The translations under genes and the position numbers were made by a program. DNA of 11,138 bases from Candidatus Acetothermia bacterium. Its GTDB lineage: Bacteria; Bipolaricaulota; Bipolaricaulia; RBG-16-55-9; JANLFV01. Each line of letters opens with the position of its first letter. Position 1 is the first letter of the stretch. The notes under the pieces are model-generated. The model had not been told where the DNA came from. It ran no database searches and was given only the letters and a program-made list of their open reading frames with translations. The DNA is taken from contig JANLFV010000021.1 in the NCBI GenBank assembly GCA_024653345.1, forward strand, positions 1 to 11,138. Direction: 5' to 3'. This document shows, piece after piece, positions 7,849 through 11,138 of this stretch.

Positions 7849-8105
7849 CGGCGCCCCTTGAAAGTATAAGCAGTCCGATAGCCGATCCGGCCCAGGAAGA
7901 AGATCTTATCTGGGTGCTTGGCTCGGGCCTTTTGGGTGGCCTCAATTGCCGTATCACCGGTGAAATAATCCCCGGAGTCCACTTCAATGGCGATGAACTG
8001 GCCAAAATGCTCCTTCACAACCTTTTCTGGGAGAGAGTCCAAGATCCTCTGTCCCTTTGCCGAGATTTTGTGGACGCTCGGCGCCTCCATCAGCTTCTCT
8101 GCCAT
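7845..8105 (-). CDS. Small conserved protein paired with clan AA protease
   Basis: This 86-residue soluble protein has no signal peptide. Its core reads GQRILDSLPEKVVKEHFGQF, then IAIEVDSGDYFTGDTAIEAT, then KIFFLGRIGYRTAYTF. I recognise this as a small conserved bacterial protein repeatedly found directly upstream of a clan AA aspartic protease gene. I know of no established biochemical function. The ATG has a strong AAGGAGGG a few bases upstream, located within the DUF2283 gene (16-bp overlap). The stop overlaps the protease start as ATGA. Tight coupling suggests that the two proteins act as a pair, perhaps as substrate or regulator and protease; this is inference. Confidence 0.75.
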   Translation of the reverse strand: MAEKLMEAPSVHKISAKGQRILDSLPEKVVKEHFGQFIAIEVDSGDYFTGDTAIEATQKARAKHPDKIFFLGRIGYRTAYTFKGRR

Positions 8106-8341
8106 AAGTCCCTCCTTTCGCTCAAACCATACCGAATAGTTTCGGCCTGAAGTGTCACGCTGACCTCCCCGGACTGAACCAACTTTCGCGAGGAGGCATG
8201 GAGAAACTCCACACTGACCGGCTCTCCATCCTCTCCATAGCTTACGATCACGCCCCCCGGTTCCTCCACTGCATCGACGGGTGGATCGTCACGGAGGATT
8301 AGGAGCAGTATATCGGCCTCTACATCATATCGAATCTGCAT
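8090..8341 (-). CDS. DUF2283 family protein
   Basis: This 83-residue protein begins MQIRYDVEADILLLILRDDP and continues EEPGGVIVSYGEDGEPVSVE then FLHAS. This is the characteristic pattern of DUF2283: Y-D-x-E-A-D near the start, a Gly-rich turn, then V-x-x-E-x-L/F-x-A-S. It is preceded by a very strong GGGGGAGGGAG directly upstream of the ATG. The start lies inside the end of the DUF4258-like gene (17-bp overlap). DUF2283 genes are commonly neighbours of DUF4258 genes, and the pair is often suspected to be toxin-antitoxin-like. In that reading, this acidic protein would be the antitoxin-like partner. Confidence 0.85.
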   Translation of the reverse strand: MQIRYDVEADILLLILRDDPPVDAVEEPGGVIVSYGEDGEPVSVEFLHASSRKLVQSGEVSVTLQAETIRYGLSERRDLWQRS

Positions 8342-8603
8342 CTCCCTCCCCCTTCCAGTATCTTTCTACCCTGCTGGTCCAATATGCGGGGAGGATCTTC
8401 CGCTCCCCCTCCCCTTCGATGAAGGGAACGCGCAATAAACCTCGGCTCCTCCTGTTCTGAGCAATCAGCGCATCTCGATCCCCAGGCACAATCTGCTCGG
8501 GGTTCATCACCAAATCCTCAATCTCTTCACGTGTAATGCCAAGCTTCTTCTCCCACTCTCTCTGCCGCTCTTCTGCATGCCCTGTCCACTTAATCTTCAA
8601 CAC
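8325..8603 (-). CDS. DUF4258-like protein, possible toxin partner of DUF2283
   Basis: This 92-residue basic-to-neutral protein begins LKIKWTGHAEERQREWEKKL, then GITREEIEDLVMNPEQIVPG. The T-x-H-A-x-x-R motif followed by an I-x-x-E-I-x-x-(A/V)-(I/L)-x-x-P helix matches the N-terminus of DUF4258, which resembles RelE/BrnT-like small toxins in size. The start is GTG at 8603 (or TTG at 8600), because an in-frame TGA (8613-8615) excludes anything further upstream. A GGAG lies too far upstream to be a good Shine-Dalgarno site. A TATAAT at 8658-8663 could serve as its own -10 box. It is the first gene of a chain of five overlapping genes. The toxin role is inferred from family and partner, not shown. 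Confidence 0.7.
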   Translation of the reverse strand: MLKIKWTGHAEERQREWEKKLGITREEIEDLVMNPEQIVPGDRDALIAQNRRSRGLLRVPFIEGEGERKILPAYWTSRVERYWKGEGDADSI

Positions 8604-8657
8604 ATTGCATGTTCATCTATTTCAATCTCCGGGTAGATCGATACTAACTGTCACATT

Positions 8658-8663
8658 ATTATA
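8658..8663 (-). promoter_or_regulatory. Candidate -10 box upstream of DUF4258-DUF2283 pair
   Basis: The - strand reads TATAAT, overlapping the stop codon of the truncated surface module (ATG CTA TAA TAA). It lies about 55 bases before the GTG start of the DUF4258-like gene. No convincing -35 hexamer sits 16-18 bases upstream, so support is only a perfect -10 match in a sensible place. Confidence 0.3.
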
Positions 8664-8916
8664 GCATGTTTCCCATCACCGGGCCGGAGTCGAACAGGCG
8701 CTTCCCTCCAAGGTCGAAGACCTCGGCCCGCATGACGGCCACCCTCTCGTTCTGGACCGCAAAGCGCACCACATCGGAGTAGCGGATCGCCGTGACTACA
8801 CCCTTGTCTCCTGCCGAACTGGAACTGAATGTGATCCCCGCTACGCTCGCAACAGCGAGGCCCAGCACCACGGCCAGCGCCAATAAGCGAAACTTAGCCA
8901 GTCGAAACATATTCAC
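8659..8916 (-). pseudogene. Truncated surface-protein N-terminal module (85 aa)
   Basis: The 85 residues copy the N-terminus of the 477-aa surface protein: hydrophobic export segment, AGITFSSSSAGDKGVVTAIR, YSDVVRFAVQNERVAVMRAE, then VFDLGGKRLFDSGPVMG. The frame then stops after Asn-Met-Leu. The full protein instead continues into RALDWAMTTEAGERVANGVY. Similarity to 7222-7457 is also strong at the DNA level, including a shared 20-base block at the truncation end. It starts 3 bp after the HicA stop at GTG (8916) or ATG (8910), with GGGAG upstream, so it may still be translated with hicBA. It is either a remnant of a once full-length paralogue or a small secreted peptide. I favour a remnant. Confidence 0.75.
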
Positions 8917-8919
8917 CGT

Positions 8920-9144
8920 TCAGCTCCCTGCTATATTTAGCCATTCATCTCTTGAAATTCCACCCCGCTTCAGAATACGCCGCAGAAGATCGACACCAAT
9001 CTCCTTTCGCGGATTTGGAATGGTCAAGACCAAATCCCCCTTAACCATATACGGATGCCTCCCTCCTCGATATGGGCCTTCAAATCCCAACTTTCTCAAC
9101 CCCCTGACCAGGTCTACCCAGGAGACCGGCGTAAGTCTAGCCAC
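8920..9144 (-). CDS. hicA: HicA family toxin (mRNA interferase)
   Basis: This 74-residue protein has the HicA pattern: the N-terminal helix TPVSWVDLVRGLRKLGFEGP, the strand GGRHPYMVKGDLVLTIPNP with the catalytic His30, and the C-terminal LLRRILKRGGISRDEWL. HicA has a double-stranded-RNA-binding-like fold and cleaves mRNA until neutralised by HicB. It starts at a GTG (9144) that overlaps the HicB stop by 8 bp, with a GGAGG about 12 bases upstream. The gene appears intact, and HicB precedes it, the reverse of the classical hicAB order. The downstream truncated surface module begins 3 bp after its stop. Confidence 0.92.
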   Translation of the reverse strand: MARLTPVSWVDLVRGLRKLGFEGPYRGGRHPYMVKGDLVLTIPNPRKEIGVDLLRRILKRGGISRDEWLNIAGS

Positions 9145-9391
9145 CGATCTCTAGCTCCTCCAGCTCCTCTATCCGATGCCCGTCGATTGGGGGAATCGAC
9201 AAGCCTTTCCTCAATCTGACGATGATCCATCCCTCGATAACCTCCTTGAGATTTCGGCGGCATTCCTCTAGAGTCCTGCCACTGGCCCAAACCCCCTGGA
9301 GCCCTGGTATCTCGCCGTAGTAAGGTTCCTCATCTTCGATAATTTCGTATCTGGCCCGAGCTAGAGCAGCCTCAATATAGTCAGTAATCAT
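9137..9391 (-). CDS. hicB: HicB family antitoxin, short form
   Basis: This 84-residue protein has the HicB partial-RNaseH-like fold pattern: YEIIEDEEPYYGEIPGLQGV then WASGRTLEECRRNLKEVIEG. It would bind and neutralise the overlapping HicA. It is the short type and shows no visible C-terminal helix-turn-helix or ribbon-helix-helix region, so autorepression by DNA binding is uncertain. The ATG at 9391 has AAGGAG immediately upstream. A TATAAT on the - strand at 9435-9440 fits as a -10 box, giving a leader of roughly 35-40 bases. Confidence 0.9.
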   Translation of the reverse strand: MITDYIEAALARARYEIIEDEEPYYGEIPGLQGVWASGRTLEECRRNLKEVIEGWIIVRLRKGLSIPPIDGHRIEELEELEIGG

Positions 9392-9434
9392 CTCTCCTTC
9401 ACCAACCTCGTCTTAATCTTAGCTTATAAAGAGC

Positions 9435-9440
9435 ATTATA
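9435..9440 (-). promoter_or_regulatory. Candidate -10 box upstream of hicBA
   Basis: The - strand reads TATAAT about 45 bases before the HicB start and about 15 bases after the stop of the truncated 82-aa surface module. A TTGAGA lies only 12 bases upstream of it, too close for a standard -35, so the call rests on the -10 match and position. Confidence 0.3.
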
Positions 9441-9454
9441 CGGCAGATCGTCTC

Positions 9455-9703
9455 TCAACCCTGGGCTTTGTCCACGGGCAATTCGGAGTCCGGCAGCCGC
9501 TTCCCATTCAGGTCGAAGACCTCAGCCCGCATCACGGCCACCTTCTCGCTCTGCACCGCGAAGCGCACGGCATCGTCATAGACCGTGGCCTGGATGGAGC
9601 TCCCGCCCGCGGCCTTGGAGATCACCAGGCCTCCGACCGCTGACAGCAGGGCGATCAGCACTGCTACCAATCCTAAGAACTTGACTCTATGCGATTTAAA
9701 CAT
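9455..9703 (-). pseudogene. Truncated surface-protein N-terminal module (82 aa), diverged copy
   Basis: The 82 residues have a hydrophobic export segment (about 8-30). The module YDDAVRFAVQSEKVAVMRAE, then VFDLNGKRLPDSE, matches the first 75 residues of the 477-aa surface protein, and then the frame ends after ELPVDKAQG. This copy is more diverged in the signal region than the other two. An AAGGAGG lies 7 bases before the ATG, so it could still be translated. Like the 85-aa copy, it stops within the same few residues after GKRL-x-DS and is immediately followed by a toxin-antitoxin pair. It is a remnant of a longer paralogue, or possibly a small secreted protein. Confidence 0.7.
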
Positions 9704-9784
9704 CTAATGCCTCCTTGTCCCCTTATCAGCACTCTTCCGGGTTCAGCACCTTCGCCAATCTCAGTCCTGAGGAAGCTTCTACCC

Positions 9785-11066
9785 GGCCTCAGTAGATCAC
9801 AATGACCACCTTAAGCGGGACTCACCCGCATGAACAGCGCTTCCATCGTTCCCAACCGTCGCTCGATTGCCCGCTTCAGGAAGAGGAGCATCCGCATGAA
9901 GCGCAAGCCCTTCGCCCAGACCTCTCGTCCACCTCGCCCGCGCCGCGGCCAGCTGAGCACCGCCCACTTCAGCCATACCCACAGGTTATGCAGCACGACC
10001 GCGATCCCCACCAGAAGATAGCGCAGCCCTACCCGTGTTGAGGCCGTCCGGGCCCGCGCCTGCTCCCAGACCCGGTGACTGCTCTCGATCCCAAACCGCC
10101 TGCGGTACTTGTCCCATAACGCCGCAAGCGCGAAGGGAAAGCGATGGATCACAAAGGCATACCGCTCCCGCCCCTCCTTGCCCCACCGCCCTTGCCAATA
10201 CTTCCCTACCACCGCTACCCCCACCGAGATCGCCCCCTCCTTGGGGCTGTGCACCGTGTGGAGCCAGACACCCGGCCCCTTACGCCCGATCAGACCCCGG
10301 ATCCCACCCTGCTTTCCCTTCCTAGGCCCAGCCAGCACAAAGGGCAGATCTCGCTCCAGCAGCCAACGGAGCACCGCCACGCTGTAGAACCCGCAGTCGA
10401 GGTAGAGGCAGCGCAGGTGAAACCCCAGCCGAACCCAGAGCCCCCACAGCCGGCGCAAGACACCCACCAGCCCCTCACTGCGGCGCACCGCGACCACGGC
10501 CAAGGTGTAGCGCTGGTCCTTCTTGATCACATACAGGCTGGCATAGCCGAAGAAGGTGCTCGTCCCCTCTCTTGGCTCACCCTTGAGGAGGAAGTCCTCT
10601 TCGCCTTCATGGGGCTCGCCGTAGTAGGGGATCAGCTTGAGATCCAAGGCGACCTCAAGGGGCCGCCGGCCGAAGCCCTTGGGAAGGGTGCGAGCCAGTG
10701 CCTCATTGAGCTGCTCCTCCAGTCGTTCCAGATCCAGCGGAGCCAAGGCGCCCCGCACGGTGTTGGCATGAGGCGCGTCGGCTAGGGCGGCGCAGGCCTG
10801 CTCGATGGTGGTGCGATGGGCAGCGGCGTAGAGCAGGACGGAGAAGATCTCGCTGGGACCGTAGTCGGCCTCTGGGGACCGGGACAGGCGCACGTGCCCT
10901 TCCAAAGCGGCCAAGGCGTGATCGAGCACCTGGGGAGCGGTCAGATCGGGCTCCGCCCTCTTGCCTGGCGTAGCCGGTCGTGTTACCTTCTTTGTCGGGC
11001 GCTGAGCACTCATACAGTGACCTCCTTTAGCACTGATCTCTGGAGGCACTATGAGCGACTCACGCC
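9785..11066 (-). mobile_element. ISH3-family insertion sequence (tentative ends)
   Basis: The element is defined by the intact transposase. Tentative imperfect terminal inverted repeats are 9785-9806 and the reverse complement of 11045-11066, which agree at 15 of 22 positions (GGC-T-AGT-G-TCA-A-TG-C pattern). The match is modest and could be chance, and no clear target duplication is visible. The outer right end may have been cut by the IS terminus at 11087. Confidence 0.4.
9811..11013 (-). CDS. ISH3-family (IS4-like DDE) transposase
   Basis: This 400-residue transposase appears intact. The first catalytic Asp is D124 in VALDLKLIPYYGEP, the motif typical of ISH3-group enzymes. The second is D206 in YLDCGFYS, where the family more often has LDRGF(Y/F)S. 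The third acid is E310 in YRRRFGIESSHR, which also gives the Y-2-R-3-E spacing of the IS4 superfamily. The basic C-terminus ends MRVSPA. The ATG at 11013 is chosen for its excellent AAAGGAGG with 7-base spacing; an in-frame extension to 11076 is possible but lacks such a site. Unlike the IS4 and IS630 remnants on the left, it shows no frameshift, so it may be a recent and still mobile arrival. Confidence 0.9.
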   Translation of the reverse strand: MSAQRPTKKVTRPATPGKRAEPDLTAPQVLDHALAALEGHVRLSRSPEADYGPSEIFSVLLYAAAHRTTIEQACAALADAPHANTVRGALAPLDLERLEEQLNEALARTLPKGFGRRPLEVALDLKLIPYYGEPHEGEEDFLLKGEPREGTSTFFGYASLYVIKKDQRYTLAVVAVRRSEGLVGVLRRLWGLWVRLGFHLRCLYLDCGFYSVAVLRWLLERDLPFVLAGPRKGKQGGIRGLIGRKGPGVWLHTVHSPKEGAISVGVAVVGKYWQGRWGKEGRERYAFVIHRFPFALAALWDKYRRRFGIESSHRVWEQARARTASTRVGLRYLLVGIAVVLHNLWVWLKWAVLSWPRRGRGGREVWAKGLRFMRMLLFLKRAIERRLGTMEALFMRVSPA

Positions 11067-11086
11067 CCTCTTTCACTGGCAGCCCT

Positions 11087-11138
11087 TGAAGTGGACCCCT
11101 GGAGTTGGACAGATTTTGGCCTCTGGCTAGGGAGGTGG
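11087..11138 (+). mobile_element. Right copy of 52-bp inverted repeat, probable IS3-type insertion sequence terminus
   Basis: This is the exact inverted partner of 2-53. It starts TGAAGTGGACCCC at 11087 and runs to the last base, ending in GGAGGTGG that may precede the first transposase codon beyond the window. Since the same end faces inward on both sides, the two parent copies point away from the window. Confidence 0.6.

Noticed and set aside
9450-9458. TTGAGA paired with TATAAT as a full promoter for hicBA
   Set aside because: The spacer is only 12 bases, too short for a standard sigma-70 promoter; only the -10 is kept as a candidate.
10144-10785. 213-codon + strand open frame
   Set aside because: It is the antisense shadow of the ISH3 transposase, low in complexity and without a family signature.
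1-11138. CRISPR array, rRNA genes, integron attC-like cassettes or phage structural genes
   Set aside because: No regularly spaced short repeats, no rRNA-like sequence, no attC-like palindromes and no capsid or terminase signatures were seen; the fibre-like motifs occur only in the exported surface protein.

Overview
The window looks like the end-to-end sequence of a contig from a GC-rich, probably diderm bacterium. Its lineage cannot be fixed from this sequence alone. The content (surface protein with a FlgD-like module and stem repeats, Uma2 remnant, clan AA protease pair, HicBA, many insertion sequences) would suit thermophilic or candidate phyla such as Bipolaricaulota/Acetothermia or Chloroflexi, but that is only a guess. 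Both ends carry the same 52-bp sequence in inverted orientation. It reads like the terminus of an IS3-type insertion sequence pointing out of the window on each side. The window therefore lies between two oppositely oriented IS copies, or is an assembly contig broken at that repeat.

Left flank (1-1630): an insertion-sequence graveyard on the + strand. An IS4-family transposase pseudogene (54-1084) has at least four frame changes, yet all the DDE/YREK signature residues can still be read. It is followed by a C-terminal fragment of an IS630-family transposase (about 1312-1608).

Centre-left (1634-5306, - strand): a compact three-gene surface-polysaccharide operon in transcription order: Wzx-type flippase, GT4 glycosyltransferase, Wzy/WaaL-type O-antigen polymerase/ligase. 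Both junctions are 4-bp ATGA overlaps. Together the products would add a sugar to a lipid-linked glycan, flip it across the membrane, and polymerise or ligate it. The operon's 3' end abuts the IS630 scar.

Centre (5381-5915, - strand): a Uma2-family nuclease pseudogene with a nonsense codon, a frameshift and an internal deletion that removes the catalytic core.

Centre-right (6024-9703, - strand): the most unusual part. Three paralogous copies of a signal-peptide plus FlgD-like N-terminal module alternate with small overlapping gene pairs. In transcription order: truncated surface module (82 aa), HicB-HicA, truncated surface module (85 aa), DUF4258-DUF2283 pair, an 86-aa protein paired with a clan AA aspartic protease, and finally a full-length 477-aa secreted surface/stem protein. 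The last five genes overlap one another by 4 to 17 bp, so they are probably one translationally coupled operon.

Right flank (9785-11086): an apparently intact ISH3-family transposase on the - strand, followed by the right copy of the 52-bp repeat.
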